Shown: piece after piece, positions 17,210 through 27,235 of the stretch | Position numbering within the stretch: the first letter of the stretch is position 1 | Layout: every line of letters starts with the position of its first letter | Made by a program: the position numbers and the translations under genes | The notes under the pieces: generated by a model | What the model was told of the DNA's origin: nothing | Seen by the model: the letters and a program-made list of their open reading frames with translations, nothing else | Database searches by the model: none | From: CAWAYH01 sp963786195 | Lineage (GTDB): Bacteria; Acidobacteriota; Vicinamibacteria; Vicinamibacterales; 2-12-FULL-66-21 | DNA length: 64,000 bases | Direction of reading: 5' to 3' | Assembly (NCBI GenBank): GCA_963786195.1 | Contig: CAWAYH010000007.1 | Coordinates: forward strand, 79,691 to 143,690

Positions 17210-19404
17210 CACGTCGCGCGCGCGCAGTTCTGCTCGTGGTGGTCCTCGCTATCGGCATCACGTCGCCGCTGGTGGCACAACGGCCGCAGGGGCGGCCGAT
17301 CGGCAAGGTCACGACGATGGGCAACCTGATCCACATCGAGGTCGACGAAGGCGTCCTCGTGCCGGAGCACCTGTTCGACCTGGACCGGCGCACGCTGCGC
17401 TTCACGCCGCAGGCGGGAGGTTACCGCGTCGAGAACGTGCCGCTGCGCTGGGATCCGGAATTCGGTACAGCGCTGCAGGGGAGCACGGTCACGCTGCGGA
17501 ATCTGCGCATTCCGTTCTCGGGGAAGACGTGGAGCTCGTTCAACGTCGGCAGCAACGCGCAGATCACGTTCGACGCGCCGGAGGGTGGCGCGGCCGTGAC
17601 GGTGGCGGCGCCGGGTCGCGGCGGCGGCGGCGGCGGTCGCGGCGGGCTCGTTATGGAGCGCTACGCCCTGATGCAGACGGTGGGGACCACGTTCATCAAC
17701 ATGGTGCCGGGGATCGCGGCGTTCACGCGCGTGCAGTTCAGCGGGCCGCGCTACGCGAAGGAGCTGGCGGAGCGCGCGGTCGTGACGTGGACGCTGAACG
17801 AAGGCAACGGCGGCATCCAGGCGTTCTCGTGGACGCCGACGGTCAATCGCATTCAGGCAGTGCTGCATCGCGATGGTGTCATCGAGCTCTCGTACGACGG
17901 TGTGAACGCGAAGGACGGCGTCGTCGGCATCTTCCCGCTCGTGAGCGGGGGCGTGAAGCGCACGCTCGCGACGCTGAGCGATGGCGAGGATGCTGCGGTC
18001 GCGGCGCACCTGGACATCCGGAGCATCAGGCTCGATGTGGTCGATGGCCTCTTCGTCGAGGCGACGATCGACACGCGCGGCGCGGTGCCGGCCGATGGCG
18101 CTGCGGCCATCAACGGCGTGGCGTATCGCATTGCGTTCGACACGAAGACGCCGCCGGCGACGGATCCGGCGCGGGCGACGTCGGTCTGGACGATCACCGG
18201 CGCGACCGGTGGCACGGGCACCCCTGCGTATGGTGCAGTCGGCCGCGGCGTGTATCCGCAGGTGACGGTGTCGGGCAACACGATCGCGGTGCGTGGCGTG
18301 CTGCCGGGCCCGCTCGCGAATGCGACGTCCGTGCACGTGTTCGCGACGGCGTCGTCGGCGCCCGCGGCGGGTAGGGGGATGCCGGGTCCTGTCGTCGACG
18401 ACGTCGCGCCACGCGCTGTTGCACTCTCCGGCCTGCGATCGCCCGAGGTCGATTTCTCGAACGTGTCATCGGCGACGGTTCTTCCGGTCGTCTACGAGGC
18501 CTTCCACTGGTCGTCGATTCCGGCATCGACCGACGTGGCGTGCACGGTGATCAACGCGCTCAAGGACAGGTTCGACTTCATCGCGTCGTATTCCGACTTC
18601 CGCGTCGACAACCCTGAAGGCGGCACGCCGAGCTCGGGTCCGCGCGGCGGCAACGTGACCGGCATCGCCTCCGACACGCGCGATCCCGGCGCGTTCTGCA
18701 GCCAGGGACAGCTGCAATCCATGTACAACCAGCCGGTCTCGACGTCGGCGGTGCAGATCGAGGAACGCTCGCCCGACGGGCGCATGACGGACTACAGCTA
18801 CGCGATGTCGCAGATCGCGCACGAGCTGGGGCACCGCTGGGCGGCGCGCATGTTCGCACTCGTCGACGGCGAACGCATCAACCTCGGGCCGACGCACTGG
18901 ACCGCCGGGTTCAATCTGCCGTCGGCGTTCCCGTACTCGAAGGCGCTCGAGGCGGATGCCATGGGTGGCAGCGTGTGGATGGATCTCGGCAACGGCCGCT
19001 GGGCGCAGGTGGATCGCGACTACTACTGGCCCCCGAAGGGATTCTCCTGGTTCGCGCTGTACCTCATGGGGCTCGCGCGCCCGGACGAAGTGTCGGCGAA
19101 GGACTTCTTCCTGTTGCGCAACCTGCGACGCACCAGCGAGACCACGTCGGAAGGATACCCGATCTTCACCGGCGAGAAGCTCCAGCTCTCGATGGACCAG
19201 GTAATCGCCGCGATGGGTCCGCGCCGCCCCGCGTACGAGCAGGCGCAGAAGACCTTCCGCACCGCGATCGTGATCATGACGCTGCCTGGGAAGCGGCCAT
19301 CGCCCGAGCTGGTTCGGCACGCGAACGCGATCAGCGAACGGTGGCTCAAGTACTGGACGCGCATCACCGGCGGCCGCGCGACGATGTCGATCAGTCCGCG
19401 CTAG
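17206..19404 (+). CDS. Large exported zinc metalloprotease-like protein (HExxH)
   Basis: A 732-aa protein starting at ATG 17206, which overlaps the previous stop (ATGA). It has a signal peptide (MTRRARAVLLVVVLAIGI). The middle is beta-rich, with a short Gly run (PGRGGGGGGRGG). The catalytic motif is QIAHELGHRWAA, about residue 540; GLARPDEV and a downstream acidic residue could complete a gluzincin or metzincin site. Proteins with this layout are common exported metallo-peptidases of unknown substrate in Acidobacteria. The overlap suggests co-production with the propeller protein. The gene is intact. Confidence 0.8.
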   Translation: MTRRARAVLLVVVLAIGITSPLVAQRPQGRPIGKVTTMGNLIHIEVDEGVLVPEHLFDLDRRTLRFTPQAGGYRVENVPLRWDPEFGTALQGSTVTLRNLRIPFSGKTWSSFNVGSNAQITFDAPEGGAAVTVAAPGRGGGGGGRGGLVMERYALMQTVGTTFINMVPGIAAFTRVQFSGPRYAKELAERAVVTWTLNEGNGGIQAFSWTPTVNRIQAVLHRDGVIELSYDGVNAKDGVVGIFPLVSGGVKRTLATLSDGEDAAVAAHLDIRSIRLDVVDGLFVEATIDTRGAVPADGAAAINGVAYRIAFDTKTPPATDPARATSVWTITGATGGTGTPAYGAVGRGVYPQVTVSGNTIAVRGVLPGPLANATSVHVFATASSAPAAGRGMPGPVVDDVAPRAVALSGLRSPEVDFSNVSSATVLPVVYEAFHWSSIPASTDVACTVINALKDRFDFIASYSDFRVDNPEGGTPSSGPRGGNVTGIASDTRDPGAFCSQGQLQSMYNQPVSTSAVQIEERSPDGRMTDYSYAMSQIAHELGHRWAARMFALVDGERINLGPTHWTAGFNLPSAFPYSKALEADAMGGSVWMDLGNGRWAQVDRDYYWPPKGFSWFALYLMGLARPDEVSAKDFFLLRNLRRTSETTSEGYPIFTGEKLQLSMDQVIAAMGPRRPAYEQAQKTFRTAIVIMTLPGKRPSPELVRHANAISERWLKYWTRITGGRATMSISPR

Positions 19405-19504
19405 CCGTATTCCGCCGAGAGGATGCACGGCCTCGGGACCTGACGATAAGAGCCGTTCTCAGCCGCTTCGAGCTTGGCCTGTCGCCGGCCTGACGGGATC
19501 TCAC

Positions 19505-20125
19505 GTTTCGGTGCCGTAGGAGATCTCCATGCGCCGGACGGCGAGAGCGGCGATCCACAGGACGAACGCGGTCAGGAGCCGCAGCCCGAGAATCGCGCCA
19601 GGACCCGAGCGGGAGCGGCGGGCGCCGCCAGCAGGCGGATCAGCGCCGGGACGTCATCGTCCATCGGCACCGGGACGGGACACAGGGACTGCAGGTAGTA
19701 CAGGATGCTCATCTTCTGCAGCGCGTGCGGCAGGATCCCGTTGACCCCCTCCCAGGCGAGCAGCACGGCCGCCGGGATGATGGGATTGCGGACGTACAGG
19801 CCGACCGCGAGAAAGACGCTCCCGTAACCCACGCAGCCGAGCGCGGCAGCCGACGCATACCAGAAAATGTGACTCAAGCCTCCGGCGTTCCAGTAGGCCT
19901 GAACTTCGACCGCATCGTGCGGCCAGACCAGGGCCGCAAGCGTGAGCAGGGTGCCGCCGCCGGAAGAATCGCGGCCAACGCGATCAGCCCGGCCGCGTCA
20001 TTGCCCGCGAGCAGCACCTCGCGCCGCGCCGGCGCGAGAAACCAGAAGTGCAGCGTCCGGTTGCTCATCTCCCCGCGGAAGAGATACATGAAGATGCCCA
20101 GACAGCCGAAGAAGATCGCGAGCCG
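19505..20125 (-). pseudogene. Decayed copy of the ABC permease at 25697-27235 (C-terminal half)
   Basis: Read on the minus strand, this block matches the C-terminal half of the intact permease: RTLHFWFLAPARREVLLAG, then VGLYVRNPIIPAAVLLAWEG and MSILYYLQSLCPVP. Several indels and point changes break the frame, and no start remains. The nucleotide match begins at the stop codon (TCACGTTTCGGTGCCGTAGG on the plus strand) and ends near 20125. It is a duplicated, non-functional fragment. Confidence 0.85.
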
Positions 20126-20204
20126 CAGGTAGTTGCCTCGCTGTTCCACCCGATGGAGATCTGGAACCTGCACCGCCTTCCCATCTTTGTGACGGCGACG
20201 GTGG

Positions 20205-20335
20205 CATTGAGCAACCTCGTCAGTACCTCGACCGGATCGTGAGGCCAGACCAGGGCCGCAAACGTGAGCAGCGCCCCGCCGCCGAAGATCACGGCCGAGG
20301 CCATCAGCCCGGCCGCATGGTCGGCGAGGTATCGC
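20205..20335 (-). pseudogene. Second short fragment of the same permease
   Basis: This repeats a part already present in the neighbouring fragment (AAGLMASAVIFGGGALLTF, WPHDPVEVLT against WPHDAVEVQA in the intact gene). A third permease copy therefore once existed here and was mostly lost. Confidence 0.75.
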
Positions 20336-20372
20336 GTCGATGACGCCATGTCAACGCCGCCGGACCCACCGC

Positions 20373-22515
20373 CTATCTTCGCTGCAGCCGCCAGATGTTC
20401 GACTCGACATGATCGGCACCGTAATAGAACGTCCGGCCGTCGGGCGCCACGGCTCCCGTGTCGAGATCGGGTGGGGCGAGGCCGGTGCGTACCACCCGGC
20501 GTGCGCCAGACATCGCGTCGACGACGACCAGCTCACCTTTCCGGGTGACATAGATGAGGCGACGGCTGTCGGGCAGCCACGACGCGATGCCCACGCCGTC
20601 GTCCTCGCTCACCGTGCGGGCCTCACCGGTCGCAATCTCGTAGACGCCGAATCCCACCAATGCGCCAGACGACGTCTTGATGGCTCCCGATAGCCACCGC
20701 CCGTCAGGCGACCAGAGGTTGGGCTGGAGCTCGCCGCGCCCGAGTGTCAGGCCCGACAACGGCTTCGAGTTCGACAACGTGGCTGGCCACGGTGGACGAA
20801 GAAGTAAAGCCTGTACGGGTACACCCATGTCGGACACCAGCAGCATCGAGGCCGACGGCGCGAGGACCGGATAGACCACCCCGTCGTCAGACTTCGTCGT
20901 GAGTGGCCTCAGGCCGCTGCCGTCAGTTGCGATCGACCAGGCGCCGTACGAGCCCTCACGGTTCGAGTAGAAGATCAGCGCGGTGCCGTCCGGCGTGAAG
21001 CGTGGGATCCGATCGCGGGCCGCGTCGTCGGTGAGCCGCCGGAGCTCCGAGCCGTCGGCCCGCAGCAGGATGATGTCCTCCTGAGGTGCGCCGGCATTTC
21101 CGACCGCCACCCACTGACCGTCAGGCGACACGCTCGTCGGCGACAGAAAGCCCGATCCGCGGACAATGTCCCGCGGCTGGCCCGCACGTTCGGTAGCCGG
21201 ATCAAATGGCACGGCCACGGGGATGATGCTCAAGATCTCCGACCGGAACAGCATCGACCGGCCGTCGCTCGAGAAGCTCGCGAGCGCGATCGTGGCGTCG
21301 GCACTGCCGGAGATGTGTTCGGGCACGCCGAGCGCCTGTCCCATCTGCTGATCAACGGCGAGACGCCACAGTCCCATCGAGCCGCCGCGGTCACTCGAGA
21401 AGTACACATACTTGCCGTCCGGCGACCACGTCGGTGACCAGTCAAGCGGCGCGTCATGCAGCAGCTGTGTGGCCATGCGATCGTCAACCTGGATCGTGGC
21501 CAGATCGTGTTGGCCATCGACGGACTGCCAAAAGGCAATTCTGGCGCCTGATGGGGACCACGACGGCTGCATCGCGTCGCCGTCGTATAGCTTCGTGGGC
21601 GCCCCACCGCGAGCATCGACGACCCAAAGCGCGCTCACCAGCCAGGTTCCGCGCGGACGGATTCCCAAGTTCCTCCGTCGACAAATGCGATCCGATCTCC
21701 CGTCGGCGACCAGGTCGGGTTGAACCCGAAGTCGGTGAGCCTTTTGATCGACTCACCCGTGGCCCCGACGACAAAGACGCCTCCGTCATTGTCCGACTCG
21801 CTGAAAGCGATGCGCTGTCCGTCGGGCGAGAAGGCGGGCCAGCTTTCGTGGCGCTCGGGACTCGCGGCGACAGGGATCGTCGTCTGCCCGCCCACGCGTT
21901 GAACGTAGATGTCCCACGAGCCGCGGTGGCGGCTCGCGTAGGCAAACGAGGCCCCGTCCGGGGCGAGACTCGGCGCGGTTTCCTCGCCGGCCGCGTCGGT
22001 CAACTGCGTGAAGGCAGACCACGAGCCGGATTCCTCGGGGACTTGGATCCGGCCGAACCAGAACCCGACGCTCGCTGCCAGCGTCACGATGAGAGCGATT
22101 CCCGCGAGCGCCAGAACACGCGACTGTGGCCGCGGCGGCGTCGCGGTCGCGAGGTCGCCCGTTGGCTCGGCAGCGGCGTCTGCCGACGCGACCGGAGCGA
22201 TGAAGCGATACCCCTTTCGTGGCAGGGTTTCGATGAACCGTGGTGTTTCGGCTGCATCGCCCAGGCTGTCACGGAGTCGCCCGACGGCCGTGTTGAGGCC
22301 GCGTTCGAAATCGACAAACGTATCAGCGGGCCAGAGTGTTTGGCGTAGCTCGTCACGCGTGACGAGGAGACCTGGGGTTTCGAGCAGCCGAGTCAGAATG
22401 CGAAGCGACTGATCCTGCAGCGCGATGCGTACACCGCCTTCCGCAGCTCTCCTGAGCGGAGATCCAGCTCGAAGATGCTGAAACGGACCAGGTCGCCGAG
22501 TGGTGGCCGCTCCAT
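20373..22515 (-). CDS. Winged-helix / TolB-propeller membrane sensor, frameshifted
   Basis: ATG 22515 has AGGAAA 6 nt upstream and TATAAT at 22537-22542. The N-terminal part is an OmpR/CadC-type winged helix (LRQTLWPADTFVDFERGLNT, then FIETLPRKGYRFIAPV). One transmembrane helix follows (VLALAGIALIVTLAASVGFW), then PD40/WD40-like blades (WPAFSPDGQRIAFSES, WSPTWSPDGKYVYFSSDRGG). The frame breaks near 22436-22445 and 21650-21690; both look like single indels. Repaired length is about 713 aa. This architecture is common in Acidobacteria and is presumed to bind DNA inside the cell and sense a ligand outside. The target is unknown; the divergent retropepsin gene is a candidate. Confidence 0.85.
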
Positions 22516-22536
22516 CCGTTTCCTGCAGGGGTCGAA

Positions 22537-22542
22537 ATTATA
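22537..22542 (-). promoter_or_regulatory. -10 box TATAAT of the winged-helix/TolB gene
   Basis: A perfect TATAAT on the minus strand, 21 nt before ATG 22515, with an AGGAAA ribosome site in between. No clear -35 hexamer. Confidence 0.5.
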
Positions 22543-22670
22543 GCTGCAAGACCCGTCACGTCGGCCGCCAACTACCAGAGATGGCGGCATTTGCGGCGTC
22601 ACATGGGGTTTGCTGACTCGTGAGACGCCGTCCATTGAGCCCCACCTGACGGAAGCGGAGTGTGGGGCGC

Positions 22671-23554
22671 ATGACGCCCGCACTCCGACTGCTAGTGGCT
22701 CCGCCTTGATCATCGGCACGGCAGTTACCCTCCTCGCGTCGGAGGTTCCGGTCCAGCCACTCGCCGACCGATCCGTTCGTCGGCAGGATGTACTCCCGGT
22801 TCGCCTGCATCGAGGGTTCCTCGTCCGCATCGACGTCAGGGTCGGGGCTCTTCGGGATCTGGACTTCATTCTCGACACCGGGGCGACGCGGAGCGTGGTG
22901 GACGCCCGCATCGCTCGGACACTCGGGCTCGCAGGGTTTCCTACTACCTTGCGCGGCTTGCAGGCACGCCGAGTAGCCGCCGAGGTCGTGCTGCTGCCGA
23001 CCTTGCAGGTCGGCCCTCTGGAGGTGGTGGTGCGAGCACTGGCTACGGATTTGTCGGCGTTGACCGCCACGCTCGGTTTTGCGCCGGACGGGATCCTTGG
23101 CCTCGATGTGTTGCGCGGTGTGCGTTTTGCCGTCGACTATGAAAAGCGAGTGGTGCAGTTTGGGACGATGGGTGATGGGCCGGAATCGATACCGTTGGAC
23201 CGAGCGTCCCCGTACTTGGTCGTCAACACTCGCATCGATGGCACCTGGCTTAAGCTGGCGGTCGATACGGGTTCAGACGCCGTCGCGTTGTTCGACGACT
23301 CCATTCCCCCGACACTCCGCGCCGCGGCCGCTGGCGATCGTGCGGCGGTCGGACTGGAAGGACCCGTCCGTCTGAAACACTTGATGCCAGACTGGTTCTC
23401 GCTGGGGGATGCGAGGTGGCGTCGCCCGTCGCTTTACGTAATGCCCGGTGAGAGCGCGGACACGAGTTATCAGGGGCTACTGGGCCCACGGGCGCTCGGG
23501 ATCCGCCGCATCGTCGTGGATCTCGAGCTGATGCGGCTCTCGTGGAGGCGGTAA
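22671..23554 (+). CDS. Retropepsin-like aspartic protease, exported
   Basis: The body has two aspartic-protease-type motifs, LDFILDTGATRSVVDARIA and LKLAVDTGSDAVALFDD, in a pepsin-like/PDZ-free layout, with GILGLDVLRGVRFAVDYEKR after the first. This suggests a single-chain two-DTG retropepsin. ATG 22671 with GCGGAG upstream would give a good signal peptide (MTPALRLLV...LIIGTAVTLLA), but a stop intervenes, so one indel near 22705 is likely. The uninterrupted frame instead starts at TTG 22610. Function is not known; homologues occur as exported proteins in Acidobacteria. It is divergent from the TolB sensor. Confidence 0.7.
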
Positions 23555-23593
23555 CCGTCCTTCACGACTCGCCACGCAGCGCGTTCAGCGCAC

Positions 23594-23790
23594 CACCGGT
23601 CGGCGCGCCCTCCCGCCACGCTGCCGTTCACCGCCATCTCCGGCCCCTGATCCTGACTGCACGGCACAGTTCCAGTGGCGGGACGGGTTGGGCGCGAGAT
23701 TCCCGCTTGTAGACGTCGAACTCGTAAATCCTGGCCACCGGCTCCCCGCTGTAGGAAGCCGTGGTGACGTTCAGGCGGACGACACGATCT
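23594..23790 (-). pseudogene. Decayed fragment of the permease discoidin-like loop
   Basis: The 338-bp space between 23555 and 23892 holds no intact gene. Its middle matches the ectodomain of the permease at 25697-27235 on the minus strand (SYSGEPVARIYEFDVY against SYSGEPVARIYEFEVY; nearly identical DNA for NGSVAGG and DRWCAE). Together with 19505-20335 it keeps the order of the parent gene, as if one copy had been split by the 20.37-23.55 kb genes. Confidence 0.8.
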
Positions 23791-23892
23791 GGGCCATCTG
23801 ATCCGCGTGACTGTCGTTCATTGCAGATCCTGTTCAGCGGGCGCAGGCGATCAGCATTCAAGCTGAGAGAGAATAAAGTTACTCGAGAAGCA

Positions 23893-25211
23893 TCACCGGA
23901 GCCGCTGCGCGAGCCAGTCGGCGATCATCGCCACCACGTCGGTCCGCATCATCACCGGCGGCGGGAGCTTCGCATAGTTGCCCGGGAAGCCGTCGGTGTC
24001 CTGCACGAAGAGATGGTTGAGGTCCGGCAGCACGCGCGCAGTCACGTCCTTGTTGCCGCCCTCCTTGAACGCGGCCTCCTGTAGCGCCACCTGCTCGGGC
24101 ACCGCCTGCTGGTCGCGCGAGCCGGTGAGGATCAGCACCGGCGTCTTCACGCGGCGCATGGTGGGAGCAGGATCGTAAGTGAGGAAGAATTTCATCCACG
24201 GGTCAGCGGCCATCATGGCGTCGATCCTCTTGGGGATCTCGGCGATTTGCGAGTCGCGCATTTCGGGCGTGAGCTTGGTGTTGTGCTCAATTAGGTTCTT
24301 GAGCTGGAAGTGGAGCGCGGTGCGCCCGGGCTGCGCGATGCCGGCGAGCAGCACGATGGCGCGCAACGTGGGTTCCTTTTCGGCCACCATCGGCGCGATC
24401 AGAGCACCCTCGCTGTGGCCGAGCACCCCGAGGCGGTCGGCCCGGATCTCGGGCCGCGTGCGCAGATACGCGAGGCCGGCGCGCACGTCCTCGGCGAAGT
24501 CGGCGCTGGTCGAGCCCTTGAACGTGCCACCCGATGCCCCCGTCCCGCGGTCGTCCATGCGCAGCACCGCGATCCCGCGGCGCGCCAGCGAATCGGCGAG
24601 CTGGCGGAAGGGCCGAAACCCTGGCAGCCCGATGTTCTCGTCGCGGTCCTGCGGCCCGGATCCCGTGACGGTGACGATCGCGCTCACGGGTTTCGTGCGG
24701 CTCGCACTCTTGGGCAGCGTCAGCGTGCCGGCGAGCGTGTGGCCGGCCGGCGTCTTCACCACCACCTCCTCCGCGGTGTAGGGTGCGTCGGCGGGCGCGG
24801 AGTAGTCGGGCTTCGGCTTCGGCGGCGGCGGATCACGGCTGCCTGCTCGCTGCGCTTGAAGGTGAGCGGGAACTGTTGGTCGCCCTGCGTGAACTTCCCG
24901 GTCAACTCCGTGCGCTCTTTGTTCAGGACGCCTTCGAAGACGATCGCGGGCGACTTGATCTCCAGGCGCACGGCATCACCATTGACCGTGATCGTGTCAA
25001 TCGGGATGGTCGCGCCCTGATCGAGGCTGTCTAGTTTACCGGCGTAAGCGCCCGCGTCCGATTTCGTCACGGTCACGACCAAACGAAGCTTCTGCCCGCC
25101 CGCTTCAAGCGTACCCTGCCACGAACCTTCAAAGTCTTTCGCCGGTGTTTGACCAAAGACCTGGCACGAGAGACCGAGCAGAAACAGCAACATCAACAAG
25201 CTATTTTTCAT
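23893..25211 (-). CDS. Exported alpha/beta hydrolase with N-terminal lipocalin-like domain, frameshifted
   Basis: ATG 25211 follows AAAGGA 5 nt upstream. The product begins MKNSLLMLLFLLGLSCQVFG, a signal peptide, possibly with a lipobox. Residues 25-125 are a beta-rich domain (DFEGSWQGTLEAGGQKLRLV). A Pro/Lys linker is broken by one indel near 24810-24820. The alpha/beta hydrolase domain has the nucleophile elbow GVLGHSEGAL, an oxyanion-region motif (VTGSGPQDRDEN) and a C-terminal His in LPDLNHLFVQ. Periplasmic esterase or peptidase activity is inferred. Repaired length is about 439 aa. AT content at the 5' end is higher than in its neighbours. Confidence 0.85.
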
Positions 25212-25257
25212 ATTTCCTTTCAGAGTTAACAAAAGACAGTTTACCTAATTGGAAGCC

Positions 25258-25327
25258 GCCGAACGTTGGCGCTGAGCCGCGGCGCACAGATATCGCACGC
25301 GCCGGCGGTTCCAGCGCGATGTTGGGC
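25258..25327 (-). other. Candidate integron attC-like site
   Basis: A 70-bp imperfect palindrome. Its ends are GCCCAAC and GTTCGGC on the minus strand, close to the attC R box pair RYYYAAC/GTTRRRY with one mismatch. Inner arms CGCTG and CAGCG pair, and the centre holds a GC-rich hairpin (CCGCCGGCGCG / TGCGCCGCGG). Beyond the small gene upstream, GTTGGGT (25649-25655) fits a second R' box, so a one-gene cassette could lie between. No integrase is in the window. Confidence 0.4.
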
Positions 25328-25393
25328 TGCATTGCAAGACCCCGACAAACCCCTCGGCCTAATCGAATGACGACTGCGAATGTCGGACGCGAG

Positions 25394-25603
25394 TTAGCCT
25401 GAACGAGGGCCGCCGAAGAATATCAGCAGCGCAGCCAGGGCGGCGCCGAAGCACATTCCGCTGGCGATCAACCGGAGAACGTCAATCGTTGGAAAGGTCG
25501 CGAAGCGGGGACTGCTGGCCATGTTCGAAAACGCGACGAGTCCCATGAACGCGATGAATAGCGGCACGAAAACCTTCGGGGCAGACTTGCGCCGATTGTT
25601 CAT
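25394..25603 (-). CDS. Small two-TM membrane protein, possible cassette gene
   Basis: A 69-aa protein starting MNNRRKSAPKVFVPLFIAFM, with GAGAAGG upstream of the ATG. It has two hydrophobic segments (VFVPLFIAFMGLVAF and LIASGMCFGAALAALLIFF) joined by a short polar loop. I do not recognise a family. Codon use is less GC-biased than in the neighbours. It lies between a GTTGGGT box (25649-25655) and the attC-like site (25258-25327), the arrangement expected of an integron cassette. It is also squeezed between a functional and several decayed permease copies. Confidence 0.6.
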   Translation of the reverse strand: MNNRRKSAPKVFVPLFIAFMGLVAFSNMASSPRFATFPTIDVLRLIASGMCFGAALAALLIFFGGPRSG

Positions 25604-25696
25604 GGCACCTTCTCTGAGAAGGACATTAGCGCTATCCTGAAGGCAGGCACCCAACGTTGTAGAAGTAAACAGCGCCAACAGCCGTTAAAACGCACA

Positions 25697-27235
25697 TCAC
25701 GTTTCGGTGCCGTAGGAGATCTGCATGCGCCGGACGGCGAGACTGGCGATCCACAGGACGAACGCGGTCAGGAGCAGCAACCCGAGAATCGCTCCTGGAC
25801 GCGAGGCGGGAGCGGCGGGCGCCGCCAGCAACCGGATCAGCGTCGGGGCGTCATCGTCCATCGGCGCAGGGACGGGACACAGGGACTGCAGGTAGTACAG
25901 GATGCTCATCTTCTGCAGCACATGCGGAAGGATGCCGTTGACCCCCTCCCAGGCGAGCAGCACGGCCGCCGGGATGATGGGATTGCGGACGTACAGTCCG
26001 ACCGCGAGAAAGACGCTCCCGTAGCCAACGCAGCCGAGCGCGGCAGCCGCCGCATACCAGAACACGTGTCCCATGCCTCCGGCGTTCCAGTAGGCCTGGA
26101 CTTCGACCGCATCGTGCGGCCAGATCATGGCCGCAAGCGTGAGCAGGGCACCGCCGCCGAAGATCACGGCAGACGCAATCAGCCCGGCCGCATACTTGCC
26201 CGCGAGCAGCACCTCGCGCCGCGCCGGCGCGAGAAACCAGAAGTGCAGCGTCCGGTTGCTCATCTCCCCGCGGAAGAGATACATGAAGATGCCCAGACAG
26301 CCGAAGAAGATCGCGAGCCGCAGGTAGAAGTACTGGAAGATCCCCGCGAAGATCATCCGGTCCTCTTCGAAGTCGAGCAGGCGGCGGATGTTCCTGCGCT
26401 CCAGCTTGCCGTCGACGAACAGGAGCCGGGCGTCCCGCCGCCCGTCGAAGTAGATGATCTCGCGATACTCGGTCCGCTCCTCGACGAACCCGGCGCCCGT
26501 CGACGAGGCGACCGTGGTGAAGGTCTTTCCTTCGTTACTCAGCTGGATGTTGAACTCGCGGGTGTCGGACTCCTCGTTTTCGCCTCCCGCACTGGCGTGC
26601 TTCACGACGAAGCGCGTCACCGGACGAACCGCTCCCAGATCCACCTGCAGGAACAAGGGCCAGTCTTCAGCGCACCACCTGTCGGCCTGGCCTCCCGCCA
26701 CGCTGCCGTTCACCGCCTTCTCCGGCCCCTGATCCGGGCTGCACGGCAGACTTCCAGTGGCGGGACGGTGGAGCGCGAGATTCACCCGGCCATCCGGCCC
26801 GTAGACCTCGAACTCGTAAATCCTGGCCACCGGCTCCCCGCTGTAGGAAGGACGGATGACATTCAGGCGGACGAAGCGGGCGTCGACCGCCGGCTCGATC
26901 ACGTGGGTCGTCGTCCCCGCATTCCCGGTGCGCTGCCGGACGCGCCGGCTCCGCGTCGACCAGCGTTCCTCGGCCGGCTTTCCCAGCCGCTTCTTCACGT
27001 CCTCGGCCGATTCTCCCTCCCGGACGCTGTCCATCAGGGCCGGGGTCGTCAGGCCGCGCCGGGCAAGCCGCTCGCTCCGGAACTTCGCCTCGAGACCGTG
27101 CCCGAAGAAGATCACCGAGGGCAGGAGCGCCAGCCCGTAGACCCAGAACGAGCGCTTGGCGAAGAAGACACGCCGGAGCTCGATCTTTGCGATCGTCCAC
27201 GCCTGCCGGGCCCGGCCCCGGAAGGAACGGGTCAT
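25697..27235 (-). CDS. ABC-2-type permease with discoidin-like ectodomain
   Basis: A 512-aa protein. The ATG at 27235 overlaps the ATPase stop by one base (TGATG); GTG 27238 is an alternative. One transmembrane helix lies near residues 30-48 (SFWVYGLALLPSVIFF). A large extracytoplasmic loop (about 60-290) contains an F5/8 type C-like domain: VNLALHRPATGS, PEKAVNGSVAGG, WPLFLQVDLGAVRPVTRFVV and FNIQLSNEGKTF. About five or six further helices follow, with the ABC-2 feature FWFLAPARREVLLAGKY. A discoidin-type carbohydrate- or lipid-binding fold inside an ABC-2 permease is unusual. It is the last gene of the sigma-to-ABC operon and has decayed paralogues at 19505-20335 and 23594-23790. Confidence 0.85.
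   Translation of the reverse strand: MTRSFRGRARQAWTIAKIELRRVFFAKRSFWVYGLALLPSVIFFGHGLEAKFRSERLARRGLTTPALMDSVREGESAEDVKKRLGKPAEERWSTRSRRVRQRTGNAGTTTHVIEPAVDARFVRLNVIRPSYSGEPVARIYEFEVYGPDGRVNLALHRPATGSLPCSPDQGPEKAVNGSVAGGQADRWCAEDWPLFLQVDLGAVRPVTRFVVKHASAGGENEESDTREFNIQLSNEGKTFTTVASSTGAGFVEERTEYREIIYFDGRRDARLLFVDGKLERRNIRRLLDFEEDRMIFAGIFQYFYLRLAIFFGCLGIFMYLFRGEMSNRTLHFWFLAPARREVLLAGKYAAGLIASAVIFGGGALLTLAAMIWPHDAVEVQAYWNAGGMGHVFWYAAAAALGCVGYGSVFLAVGLYVRNPIIPAAVLLAWEGVNGILPHVLQKMSILYYLQSLCPVPAPMDDDAPTLIRLLAAPAAPASRPGAILGLLLLTAFVLWIASLAVRRMQISYGTET

Noticed and set aside
22610..22670. TTG 22610 as start of the retropepsin gene
   Set aside because: Gives a charged N-terminus without signal peptide; the ATG at 22671 with a ribosome site is better despite needing one indel.
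25397..25413. 17-bp sequence GCCTGAACGAGGGCCGC shared with 32835-32851
   Set aside because: Flanks differ, no target duplication; suggestive but too short to call an element.
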